DNA of 64,000 nucleotides, from contig CBFHLY010000008.1 in assembly GCA_965656785.1 (NCBI GenBank), positions 1 through 64,000 on the forward strand, read 5' to 3'. Positions 31,500-40,088 of this stretch are shown here, in pieces; position 1 is the first letter of the stretch, and each line of letters opens with the position of its first letter. The translations under genes and the position numbers were made by a program. The DNA comes from JALQTD01 sp965656785 (GTDB taxonomy: Bacteria > Bacteroidota > Bacteroidia > Flavobacteriales_D > Sanyastnellaceae). The notes below the pieces were generated by a model. The model ran no database searches. It was not told the origin of the DNA and worked only from the letters and a program-made list of their open reading frames with translations.

Positions 31500-32635
31500 C
31501 ACTCGGCGGTTTTCACGGCCATGCCGGGGTAGGCGCCGTTGACCGGCTCGGCGAGCAGCACCGTGCCCTCGTCGAGTCCCGTGATGATGGCCGCATCGAT
31601 GGACCGGAAGACCACTTGCACCGGGCGTTTCACCAATTCCCCGCCTTCAATGGCGAAGACCGTGTTGTCGGGTTGGACCAAATCCAATCGCACCGCCATC
31701 GCCTCCGGCACCGCCCCACTGCGGATGGTCCCGCTCAGGTACCGACCATCGCGCAACGTGGCCGAACTTCCGTTCACCGGAGTGACGGCACAAAACACGC
31801 TGGCGCTTTGGGTCGAGGCATCCACGTTGTTCGCGATGCGCATCACCTCCCCAGTGGCCACCACTTCCCCTGTTTCTTCCACGAACTCCACCTCGTCCGC
31901 GGAGCGAATCCGGTCCAGGAAGCGCGCGTGAACCGCCGACTTCACTTCGAACGCTTCCTCCCCCACGAACGTTCCGACCGGCTGCCCTGCGCGAACGAGC
32001 GCCCCGGGCTGGACGGCAGCGGTCGTGACCGTGCCGTTGAACGGCGCCCGCACCGTGTACTTTTCCAGCCGCTCTTCCGCCGCTCGGATGCTGTGGTACG
32101 CGCTCAAGATGCCCCGGTTCGCGAGGAACAGCCGTTCGCGATCGCTCATGAACTCCGGCAACGGCGCCAACGCCTCATCGACCTGGAAATTCGTGACGTA
32201 CGCCTGCCAATTCGGCCAGGCGTCGCCGTAATCGAGGCGCAGGTCCGCGAGGCTCGTGCTGAGCAGTTGCAGGAGTTGGCTGCGCTGCGACACCAGGGCC
32301 GCCCGGGGCTCGCTGTCGTCGAGGCGAAGCATGACATCGCCCTGGCGGTAGCGCGTTCCTTCGCGAAACTCCTTGCCGCCCAGGGCCAAAACGCCATTCA
32401 CCTCAGCGAACACGTCCATGCGATGCAGGGCATCCACCCGGCCCTCAATGGGCGTCACGGGCACCACATCCCCGGGAGCGAACGCCATCGCCTTCACCGG
32501 ACGCGGCTGCACGGGGCGCGTAGAAATCGGAGCCTCGGGTTTCATGCCGATCAACGTGCGGGCCACCACCAAGCCGGAAGCGAGGATGGCCGCTCCCGCG
32601 ACGAAGCGCAGGATGCTTTTTAGGACTGGGGACAT
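31499..32635 (-). CDS. HlyD-type periplasmic adaptor of the RND operon
   Basis: 378 residues from the ATG at 32635 (MSPVLKSILRFVAGAAILASGLVVARTL, an N-terminal anchor). The lipoyl halves are EVNGVLALGGKEFREGTRYRQGDVMLRLDD (near 76-105) and VRAPFNGTVTTAAVQPGALVRAGQPVGTFVGE (near 185-215), with a short hairpin between; then the beta-barrel (DEVEFVEETGEVVATGEVMRIANNV) and membrane-proximal part. First gene of HlyD-RND-TolC. The promoter box lies five bases upstream of the ATG, with two tandem repeats in the spacer (separate entries). Confidence 0.9.
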   Translation of the reverse strand: MSPVLKSILRFVAGAAILASGLVVARTLIGMKPEAPISTRPVQPRPVKAMAFAPGDVVPVTPIEGRVDALHRMDVFAEVNGVLALGGKEFREGTRYRQGDVMLRLDDSEPRAALVSQRSQLLQLLSTSLADLRLDYGDAWPNWQAYVTNFQVDEALAPLPEFMSDRERLFLANRGILSAYHSIRAAEERLEKYTVRAPFNGTVTTAAVQPGALVRAGQPVGTFVGEEAFEVKSAVHARFLDRIRSADEVEFVEETGEVVATGEVMRIANNVDASTQSASVFCAVTPVNGSSATLRDGRYLSGTIRSGAVPEAMAVRLDLVQPDNTVFAIEGGELVKRPVQVVFRSIDAAIITGLDEGTVLLAEPVNGAYPGMAVKTAE

Positions 32636-32640
32636 GCGGA

Positions 32641-32670
32641 CAAAGTTCGTGACATTTTCGTGACAACCAA
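32641..32670 (-). promoter_or_regulatory. Efflux-operon promoter: TTG-19 bp-GAACTTTG
   Basis: On the minus strand, TTG (complement of 32668-32670), a 19-bp spacer and GAACTTTG (complement of 32641-32648), one mismatch from TAnnTTTG. The box ends five bases before the ATG, so a leaderless transcript is predicted. Confidence 0.55.
32646..32665 (-). repeat. Two tandem 9-bp repeats TTCGTGACA in the efflux promoter
   Basis: TTCGTGACA occurs at 32646-32654 and again at 32657-32665, an 11-bp period (about one helical turn) that places both on the same DNA face. They fill the spacer between the -33 and -7 elements, the position expected of a repressor or MerR-like site. No regulator gene is adjacent. 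Confidence 0.45.
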
Positions 32671-32681
32671 GGTGAGCGGGC

Positions 32682-33503
32682 TCACTCTGGCAGAATGGCT
32701 TGGGACGTGGCCAATCGGCCGACGAAGAAGTGACCGAGCGCTTCATCAGACCAGTGATTGGGCGGGTTGCCCGGCACACCTGATGGACCGAATGCCCCCG
32801 CGATGCTGCTGAGCGCCAGCCAGTAATCGTAGGTGTCGTCGGAAATGGTCCAGGCCCAAACCTGAACGACCTCCTCCGGATTGAACAAGCGCTGGCTCCA
32901 ACCGAGCGGAATCTCCGTCATTTCGCCCGGCGTGGTCTTCAACCCTTGCAGGATGTCGGTTTGGAGCTCACCGTTCACGAGGAATTCAACGAAGAGGTTG
33001 CGCGATTCCTCGGTCGGCGGGAAGTACAAGTAAAGCTCAAACTGAGGGCCTTCGACGCTATCTGCTGGTGGACCAAACGGAAAGCCCTCAAACTCACGAA
33101 CCTGCACCGAGTCGATGGGAAGCGGCTCGGGAATCGCATTGAACGCGGTGTATTCTTGCCCCGCGCGGACCACCCGCAACCCGACGGTGTCCCCCGTGTT
33201 GAACGTGCCTTCGACCGTGCCGAGGTACAGCGAGTCCGGCAGCGGGCTGATGGCGGTGATGGCGCCGTCGGGCGCGATGAACTCGACGGCAGCCGAAGTT
33301 TCCAGCATCGGCACCGTGGGGCTGTAGAAGTCCACCGACTCCGAAACGGTGCCGATGACCTGACCAGCGGAGGCGTTGAAGCGGAAGGAGAAGACGGGCA
33401 GGGTTTGGTTTTCATCCAACTCCAACTCGATGACTTGCTCGCAACCCGTGAGCGCGAACGCCACGAGCACGGCCCCTGCGAAGTGCTTAAAACTTGAAAT
33501 CAT
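32682..33503 (-). CDS. DUF4249 lipoprotein, TonB-receptor partner
   Basis: 273-residue predicted lipoprotein (MISSFKHFAGAVLVAFALTGC, lipobox LTGC). The body follows DUF4249 order: QVIELELDENQTLPVF, SFRFNASAG..., the extracellular beta-rich part, YDYWLALSSIAGAFGPSGVPGNPPNHWSDEALGHFFVGRLATSQAI. In Bacteroidota, DUF4249 genes usually follow a TonB-dependent receptor and the products are thought to sit on the outer-membrane surface with it. Here it starts 17 bases inside the receptor gene on the same strand, in agreement. Ligand is unknown. Confidence 0.85.
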   Translation of the reverse strand: MISSFKHFAGAVLVAFALTGCEQVIELELDENQTLPVFSFRFNASAGQVIGTVSESVDFYSPTVPMLETSAAVEFIAPDGAITAISPLPDSLYLGTVEGTFNTGDTVGLRVVRAGQEYTAFNAIPEPLPIDSVQVREFEGFPFGPPADSVEGPQFELYLYFPPTEESRNLFVEFLVNGELQTDILQGLKTTPGEMTEIPLGWSQRLFNPEEVVQVWAWTISDDTYDYWLALSSIAGAFGPSGVPGNPPNHWSDEALGHFFVGRLATSQAILPE

Positions 33504-35817
33504 AGCTGATCGATGGAATGACTTTGAACAAGGCGAAGGACACGGCTTGGGTTTGGGTCGGGTCTTCGTCGCTCGGTTCGAAGTTGATGAGGTACGTGTT
33601 TTCGCGGCCGTAGGCGTTGTAGCACGAGAACGTCCATTCGCCTCCGCGGAAGGCCTGCCAACCGGTCTTGCCTCCTCCTGAGCGCGCTACGCCGTCCTTG
33701 CTCTTCAAGGTGATGCCGAGGTCGAGGCGGTGGTAATGCGGGAATCGGCCTTGGTTGCGGCGCGAATACTGCGGGACCAACTGGGTTTCGTAGAGGTACC
33801 AGCCGGTGGGGAAGGTCGCGGGGTCGCCCGTGTGGTATACCCAGTTGGCAGAAGCCGAGACCCGCGGCGAAACCTGCCACATCGCCACCAAGCTGATGTC
33901 GTGAATGCGGTCGCTCGCTGCAGGAAACACCAACCCGTCATCGATGGCATCGAACGTTCGGAACGAGCGGCTCAGCGTGTAGCTCACCCAACCGGTGAAG
34001 TCCCCGCGTTCCTTGCGCACGAGCCATTCGATGCCGTACGCCTCGCCGTCCCCCGAAACCAGCTCCGTCTCCAAGGTGGTCGGGGCGAACACGTCCGCGC
34101 CCACCTTGAATTCCAGCAGGTCCAGCATTCGTTTGTAGTACACCTCCGCGGAGAGCGACCACATGCCGTCCTCCGTGTTCGTGGACCAGCCGCCCGCGAA
34201 CTGATCGGCCACAAGGGGCGCCACGTTGTTCGACACCGGCAGCCACAGGTCCGTCGGGTTGCCAGCGGCACTGCTCGAAACCAGGTGCAGGAATTGGCGG
34301 TTGCGCTCGGCCGAGAACTTCAGGGCATGCCGCTTACCGACCGCGCCTTGCACGGACAACCGCGGTTCGAGGCCGCCGGTCCCGAAGCCCGCGTCGGCAG
34401 CCTCGCCCGGGTCGCCCACGAGCTCGCCCTCCGCATTGAGTGCGTACACCGGACCGCGCACGAGATCAAACCGCGCCGCCCGCAACCCCGCCACCGCCTT
34501 CCACCGCGGGGCAAACGACCACTCGTCCTCGAGGTACAGCGCCGTTTCCCAACCCGCGCGGTCAGGCGCCGGCTCGCTGTCGATGCTCACCACGTCGCTG
34601 AACGTGTGCTGGATCCACTGGCCGCCGAACCGCACCGTGTGCGAGGGGTGGGCATACCAGGTGAAGTCCTCCTTGATTTGGACATCCTGAATGCCTGCAT
34701 CGCGGAAGAAGCCCGTGTCCTCTGGGCCAAACCCCACGCGGTACGCATAATCCGACCACACCACCGACGTGTTCAGGAAGATCTCATCCGACAGCAGGAA
34801 ATTCCAGCGCAGCGTCGCCGTGCGGTTGCCCCAGCGCAGCAGGAAGGCCTCGGCGAAATCGAAGTCGTCGCGGCCGTTGTAGAGCGAGAGGTAGAGGCGG
34901 TTGCGGTCGTTGATGCGGTAGTTGACCTTCGCGTTGAGGTCGTAGAAATAGAGGGCGGTGTTCTGGAGGTTCGTGTCGGCGCTGAAGTTGAGGAACAGGT
35001 CGCCATACGTGCGGCGGCCGGAGATGAGCGCGGACCCGCGGCCATCCGCCAGCGGGGTTTCGATGGTGAGGCGGCTCGAAATCAAACCGATGCCGCCGCT
35101 GACCGTCGTCTTGCCCGCGTTGCCATCCTTCATTCGGATGTCCAGGACGCTGGAGGCGCGGCCGCCGAACCGAGCGGGGATGCCCGATTTGTACAGTTCC
35201 GCGGTGTTGAGGGCGTCGCCGTTGAAGACGCTGAAGAATCCGAGCAGGTGGCTCGGGTTGTAGACCGGGGCTTCGTCGAGGAGAATGAGGTTTTGGTCGG
35301 CGCCGCCGCCGCGGACGAAGAAGCCGCTGCCGCCATCGCTGGTGGCCTGCACGCCGGGCATGAGCTGGATGGCCTTGATGACGTCGCGCTCCCCGAACAG
35401 TTGCGGGATGGAGCGCGCCTCTTCGGGCCGCAATTCGAGGGTGCCCAGCTTTTCGGCCCGTTCTTCGGGAGCGCTGCCTTCGGCTTCGATCACCGCCGCC
35501 TCGGTCATGATGGTGTACGGCTCAAGGGACACCGATAGCCCCGTTTGCGATGCGCCGCTGAGCGGAACGGTATCAGTTTGGTAACCGATGTATTGGACGC
35601 TCACGCCCGGGCAATCGCTTGGCACCTGCAGGTTGAAAAACCCGTAGCCGTTTGTGAGCATGCCGCTTTGTGTCCCCAAACCGTAGACCTGCGCACCGAT
35701 AAGCGTCTCACCGGTGGTGGCGTCTGTGACGGTTCCGCTGACCGTTATGCGGGTTTGGCCTGACGCATGCGCCACCAACAACAACCCGAAGCAACCTGAA
35801 AGCAACCACCTGAGCAT
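33487..35817 (-). CDS. TonB-dependent receptor with carboxypeptidase-like N-domain
   Basis: Outer-membrane importer energised by TonB-ExbBD. 776 residues from ATG 35817 (signal peptide MLRWLLSGCFGLLLVAHASGQ). Domains: a carboxypeptidase-regulatory-like fold (about 24-105; VSGTVTDATTGETLIGAQVYG), a plug (about 125-240; IPQLFGERDVIKAIQLMPGVQATSDGGSGFFVRGGGADQNLILLDEAPVYNPSHLLGFFSVFN) and a 22-strand-type barrel to the end. The plug is of the class that occurs with DUF4249, not the long SusC class, and no SusD-like gene is present. The last bases overlap the DUF4249 start. The substrate cannot be deduced. Confidence 0.92.
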   Translation of the reverse strand: MLRWLLSGCFGLLLVAHASGQTRITVSGTVTDATTGETLIGAQVYGLGTQSGMLTNGYGFFNLQVPSDCPGVSVQYIGYQTDTVPLSGASQTGLSVSLEPYTIMTEAAVIEAEGSAPEERAEKLGTLELRPEEARSIPQLFGERDVIKAIQLMPGVQATSDGGSGFFVRGGGADQNLILLDEAPVYNPSHLLGFFSVFNGDALNTAELYKSGIPARFGGRASSVLDIRMKDGNAGKTTVSGGIGLISSRLTIETPLADGRGSALISGRRTYGDLFLNFSADTNLQNTALYFYDLNAKVNYRINDRNRLYLSLYNGRDDFDFAEAFLLRWGNRTATLRWNFLLSDEIFLNTSVVWSDYAYRVGFGPEDTGFFRDAGIQDVQIKEDFTWYAHPSHTVRFGGQWIQHTFSDVVSIDSEPAPDRAGWETALYLEDEWSFAPRWKAVAGLRAARFDLVRGPVYALNAEGELVGDPGEAADAGFGTGGLEPRLSVQGAVGKRHALKFSAERNRQFLHLVSSSAAGNPTDLWLPVSNNVAPLVADQFAGGWSTNTEDGMWSLSAEVYYKRMLDLLEFKVGADVFAPTTLETELVSGDGEAYGIEWLVRKERGDFTGWVSYTLSRSFRTFDAIDDGLVFPAASDRIHDISLVAMWQVSPRVSASANWVYHTGDPATFPTGWYLYETQLVPQYSRRNQGRFPHYHRLDLGITLKSKDGVARSGGGKTGWQAFRGGEWTFSCYNAYGRENTYLINFEPSDEDPTQTQAVSFALFKVIPSISYDFKF

Positions 35818-35927
35818 GGGCGTGAAATTTGGGCACAAAAGTCCGTCCCAAATCGACCCCTTTCCCGCCGAAGGCCCATCAAATCCACACGCAAGTCCGA
35901 TGATTTAACAAACCTTCGCGTCCGCCA

Positions 35928-38900
35928 TCAAAACGAATCCAAATCGATGGGGCGCATCACGCCGAACCACTTGAGGATTTTCTCGCCGACGCCGGGCACG
36001 TCCACGTGGATGATGTAGACGCCGCCTGCAATCGGGACGTTGACCTCGTTCTTCAAATCCCAGTCGAGGGAGGTCAGCGGGTCGGCTTTTTGGAACTGGC
36101 GGACGAGGGTGCCGTGCAGGTTGTAGATGCTGACGGTGCAGACCTCGGGCAGGTTCGTGATTTTCACCCGGTTATCGAGCTTGCTGGTCTCGTACCCGCT
36201 GAAGGCGTAGTAGGGGTTGGGCACCACGTTGATGCGGTCCAATCCATCGGTGAGTTCCGCCGTCACGCCCGTCTCTGCCGCAACACTGCGCGTTGAGAAG
36301 GTGTAGTACGGGTTCCAGTGGTTCTCTGCTCCCGACGTGTTCTCCACGTCGAAGTTCGTGGGCGAGTACTTCTCGTAGGCCTTGGCCACGCGGAGCTTAA
36401 CGCGCACGTCGTTGGGGATGAGTCCGTCCTCGATGGGCAGCAATTCGAAGTCCGGGTTCAAGATGGCCGAACCGACCCAGGTGCACGAGCGGAACACCCG
36501 GCGGATGTTCGTGGTCGAAGGCTCGACTTCCAGGGCGTTGTAGAGGTATTGGCCTCCGTCGTACACCGGCATCCGGTTGTCGGTGCCTTCTTCCGAACGC
36601 GAGTTCTTGAACACGTAAATCCAGTGCTGCCCGCCTGCATAGTTGAGGCTCGACGACGGGTTCCAAATCATGTCGTCGCCGTTGTCCGCCGAGAACCACG
36701 AATCCTCACCGAACGCCATGTTGAGGCGCTCACCGGTGTTCAGGTCGATGGCATAACCGGGGAACCAACCCATTCCGATGGGCTGCCCATCGGGGTTGCC
36801 CTCGCTGGCGTTGTAGCCGGGGTCGCCCGGCACGCGGCCGTTCTTGTCGACGGAATAGTGACGGCGCAACCGCAATTTCTCGGGGTCGACGTTGTCGTCG
36901 TCGTCGGTTTGCTTCGCAGCGAGCAGTTCGTTCGCCTGCATCTCGAGCACGGGACAACGCGTCCACTTGCTCTTGTCGCTCGTGAGGACCACGTCCACGT
37001 TGTTCAGTCCGCGGAGTTGGTTGAAGGGCGAAATGTAGCCGTCGAACCCGTCGAGTGTCGGGGCCACGTTGGGCAAGGCCACCGTCTCTCCCGTTGCGAG
37101 CGTGACCGCAGGGTCCGTGTACGACACCAAACGGTAAGGTGCCCACGTACCGCCAAGGATGCTTTCGTAGGCCTCGTCCTCGTCGATGGGGTTGCCGGTG
37201 TCGTAGTCGTTGTAGACGACTTCTTCTTCCACGTCCGCATCGCCCTCCTGGTTGCCTGAGCGGATCCAGTTCAAGGGGTTGAAGCCCTCACCGTCGGGCA
37301 GGCCTTGCAGCCACGGGCGCGTCGGGTCGTCAAAGACGATGTCGCTTTCGAGCGGCTCGGTGAAGTTGTCCACGTAGTCGTACTGCTGCACCGTGATCGA
37401 CAAGCCCCAATCGAGCAGGAGCTCCTCGTTGAGCACCGCGATGCTCTTCGTGGACTCGTGCACCGCCTTGATGTCATTCGTCGGGTCGCTGTCGTTGAGC
37501 ATCGTCAGGTTCGTCAGCGTCCAGAAGGCCTCGCCGTCTTCGAGGTCGGCATCGTCCGGTGCCATGCGGAATTCGTAGTCCGCCGCCGTCACCCGCAACG
37601 GGTCGACCACGCGCACGTCAATCGGACCTGCGCCCGCCGCGTACGTCAGCTCCTCGGCGATGTTGTTCTCGAGGATGTACGCCTCGCTTTCCGGCGTCAA
37701 GTCCAACAGGTTGCGGCCGTTGCCCTTGCCTTCGTGGCGCGTGATTTGGACGCCGCTGCCGTACTCCGCGTACTGCGTCGTGCCGCCCGCTTCCGGAGCC
37801 GGGTCGTGCGGAACGCCGCTGTAGGCGCGAAGGGAGCCCACCGCTGCTTTCCGAGAGGCCTTGAACACTTCGTCTTGTCCCGTGCCGGTGATGGGGTCGA
37901 ACGGAGCGTATTCGTTCACGCCGTAGGCCAGCACCATGAAGTAGTAGGTCTTGTGGTTCACCAGCGCGTTGTCCCCTTGGGCGAAAGCATCCGTCGTCAC
38001 GCGGAAACTGTGGCGGAGCCCCTCGTTCGCGCCTTGCGCCATCAGGGTGGGCACGGGCTGGGCGAGTTCCTCGTCGAACACGTAGTTGATGACCAGGTCC
38101 ACGCCATTCTGGATGTCGCATTGCGCGATGAGCCGCGCTTGGTCCACATCACCGAGTTCCGTAGCGCTCACGGAAGCGTCGGCGAGTTGGTAGACCAAAT
38201 ACCCTTCAAACGCATAACTCCGCTCCGCATCCGTCAACGCCGTCCCGTCCTGCAACGTCTTCGGAATGGACGGGTCGAGGGCGGTGTACGTCTCTTCGAA
38301 GTTGTTCGAAAGCGGGTTGTTGTTCGTCAAGTAGAGGATGAGCTCGTTCTCGAGTTCCTGCACAAGCACGTCCGGCGCATCCGGACCGCTGACGATTTCG
38401 AAGCAGTTGTCGAACAGGGCTTGGGCCTTGTCGTCGGCGATGCGCAGCAGTTCAACGCTTTGGAACGGATCGCCGCTCGAAGCGCGCGCCCACACCATCC
38501 CCACCGTGATGTTGTTGTAATCCCCGGGCGCCAACGTGAACGGCCCTGCACTTTGCAAGAAGAGCCGGTCACCCGGCGGGTTGCCCGAACTGACTTCGGT
38601 CCACGGCTCGACGTTGGCGCCTTGCGTGCCCCAGGCAAACGGGTCGGTGTCCCCCGGGAACATGTAATCCGCTGGAATGTCGAGGTTTGCCCCCGTGGCA
38701 GGCGTCAACCCGTCCCCGCCGTACGCCATGCGCTGCCCGTTCTTCCAGTAGCCCCGCATGTAATTGTAGTACTGAGCGGCAAGCGTGGGCTGCCCGTTGA
38801 TGCCGGCGTTCCAGTTGTAGTAAAGGAACTTCCGCATGCCGTACCGCTCGTTGTCCACCACCCCATCGCCGTACCCTATGCCGATGCCCTCGTACGGAAT

Positions 38901-40040
38901 GCCCAGCGAGTCCACCGCATCGGAAAAGACCTCGGTCAGCGGGTTGTCCACCGAATCCGCATCTTGGTACGGCCCTTCGAAAAAGTCCACCCCCATCGCC
39001 GGCGGGTTCTCCCCGTAGCCCAGCGAGTAGGACGTCGGCTCATCGAACGCATCGCCGTTGTACGCGTAGCCCAAGCCGCGCCGCACGTCGACGCCCACGT
39101 AATCGTCCACGTGGCCGCCGAGGTCGCAGTCGACCCACTGGGCGAAATAGGTTTGGGTCAGGGTTTGGGTCCCCTGGTTGATCAACACGTAGTTGTAAAA
39201 CTGCATGTTGTTCACCTCATCGTTCGTCGAAAACGCAAACGCCTGAGCGCGCACTTCCATCCCGATGGGCTCGCCTTGCGACTCGGAGTGGACGTTGCCT
39301 TTGTCGTTGAAAATCCAGTAGAACGTTTGGTCGCCGTAGAGCGGAACCGGGTCCTCGCGGCGGCGCTGTCCGCAGTCGATTTCCTGCAAGAAGTCGTACC
39401 ACGGGTAGTCGCCCGCCGCGGGGTCGTAAAAGCCGTCGCCGTTGTAATCGTAGAAGGGCGAGAGGAAGTAATCTTGGTCGAGGGCGACGTTGCCGTGTGC
39501 GGGGTAGTCGAAGAAGTAGCTCGGGATGCTGTAGCCGTTCGGGAATTCCTCGGCCAAATCGCATTCCGGATCCCCCACGCAGTCGAAGTACTGCCGGTGG
39601 CGCATCGCGTCCGCCCGCTGCAAGATGACGAACCGATCGTACTCGCTGCAGGTGCTCGGATCCACTTCCGCCGACCCGTCGTTCGTCAAAGGCCCAGGCC
39701 AAAAATCATTCCCCGTCGTCCGATACCGCACCGCCGCCAGCTTCAACTGCTGGTCCGGGCTGATGCCACCGAGCCACAAGGCCCCGCCGTACACCACGCT
39801 CACTCCGTCTTCCTTCGGCACCATGAACGCCCCCTTGTCGATGGCGCGGTCGTACCACAGCGACCCCCCGTTTTCGATGAGCGCCCGCACGTTGTTCCAT
39901 TCGAGGTCGCGAAGGGCCGTTGCCGGTGCACAAGCCGCGGCGCGCTGCGGGGGCTGGGCGGAAGGCGCCGGAACGGGCAGGCCCTTTTGGGCCGACAAGG
40001 GGCCACTGAGGACGAGGAACAAGGCGAGGAAACGGTTCAT
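35928..40040 (-). CDS. Large secreted protein with T9SS-type C-terminal domain
   Basis: 1370 residues from ATG 40040 (signal peptide MNRFLALFLVLSGPLSAQ). The N-terminal part (about 50-150) contains LEWNNVRALIENGGSLWYDRA and YGGALWLGGISPDQQLKLAAVRYR, a layout I recall from other large uncharacterised Bacteroidota exported proteins. There are many Asp/Asn-rich loops (DYNGDGFYDPAAGDY, an EF-hand-like calcium loop). The C-terminal about 90 residues (RINVVPNPYYAFSGYE..., VKITNLPEVCTVSIYNLHGTLVRQ..., IAGGVYIIHVDVPGVGEKILKWFGVMRP) match a T9SS type A sorting domain. It is upstream of the TonB receptor on the same strand. Function is unknown; cell-surface or secreted location is inferred. Confidence 0.8.
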   Translation of the reverse strand: MNRFLALFLVLSGPLSAQKGLPVPAPSAQPPQRAAACAPATALRDLEWNNVRALIENGGSLWYDRAIDKGAFMVPKEDGVSVVYGGALWLGGISPDQQLKLAAVRYRTTGNDFWPGPLTNDGSAEVDPSTCSEYDRFVILQRADAMRHRQYFDCVGDPECDLAEEFPNGYSIPSYFFDYPAHGNVALDQDYFLSPFYDYNGDGFYDPAAGDYPWYDFLQEIDCGQRRREDPVPLYGDQTFYWIFNDKGNVHSESQGEPIGMEVRAQAFAFSTNDEVNNMQFYNYVLINQGTQTLTQTYFAQWVDCDLGGHVDDYVGVDVRRGLGYAYNGDAFDEPTSYSLGYGENPPAMGVDFFEGPYQDADSVDNPLTEVFSDAVDSLGIPYEGIGIGYGDGVVDNERYGMRKFLYYNWNAGINGQPTLAAQYYNYMRGYWKNGQRMAYGGDGLTPATGANLDIPADYMFPGDTDPFAWGTQGANVEPWTEVSSGNPPGDRLFLQSAGPFTLAPGDYNNITVGMVWARASSGDPFQSVELLRIADDKAQALFDNCFEIVSGPDAPDVLVQELENELILYLTNNNPLSNNFEETYTALDPSIPKTLQDGTALTDAERSYAFEGYLVYQLADASVSATELGDVDQARLIAQCDIQNGVDLVINYVFDEELAQPVPTLMAQGANEGLRHSFRVTTDAFAQGDNALVNHKTYYFMVLAYGVNEYAPFDPITGTGQDEVFKASRKAAVGSLRAYSGVPHDPAPEAGGTTQYAEYGSGVQITRHEGKGNGRNLLDLTPESEAYILENNIAEELTYAAGAGPIDVRVVDPLRVTAADYEFRMAPDDADLEDGEAFWTLTNLTMLNDSDPTNDIKAVHESTKSIAVLNEELLLDWGLSITVQQYDYVDNFTEPLESDIVFDDPTRPWLQGLPDGEGFNPLNWIRSGNQEGDADVEEEVVYNDYDTGNPIDEDEAYESILGGTWAPYRLVSYTDPAVTLATGETVALPNVAPTLDGFDGYISPFNQLRGLNNVDVVLTSDKSKWTRCPVLEMQANELLAAKQTDDDDNVDPEKLRLRRHYSVDKNGRVPGDPGYNASEGNPDGQPIGMGWFPGYAIDLNTGERLNMAFGEDSWFSADNGDDMIWNPSSSLNYAGGQHWIYVFKNSRSEEGTDNRMPVYDGGQYLYNALEVEPSTTNIRRVFRSCTWVGSAILNPDFELLPIEDGLIPNDVRVKLRVAKAYEKYSPTNFDVENTSGAENHWNPYYTFSTRSVAAETGVTAELTDGLDRINVVPNPYYAFSGYETSKLDNRVKITNLPEVCTVSIYNLHGTLVRQFQKADPLTSLDWDLKNEVNVPIAGGVYIIHVDVPGVGEKILKWFGVMRPIDLDSF

Positions 40041-40088
40041 GGCGCTCGGTTTGTGCAGCCAAATTAACAACTCCGAGCGAGTTTGCGT

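Noticed and set aside
37305..40067. A 920-codon open frame opposite the T9SS cargo
   Set aside because: Antisense shadow: no signal peptide, no motif, composition typical of reversed Bacteroidota codons. The minus-strand protein has a signal peptide and a T9SS end.
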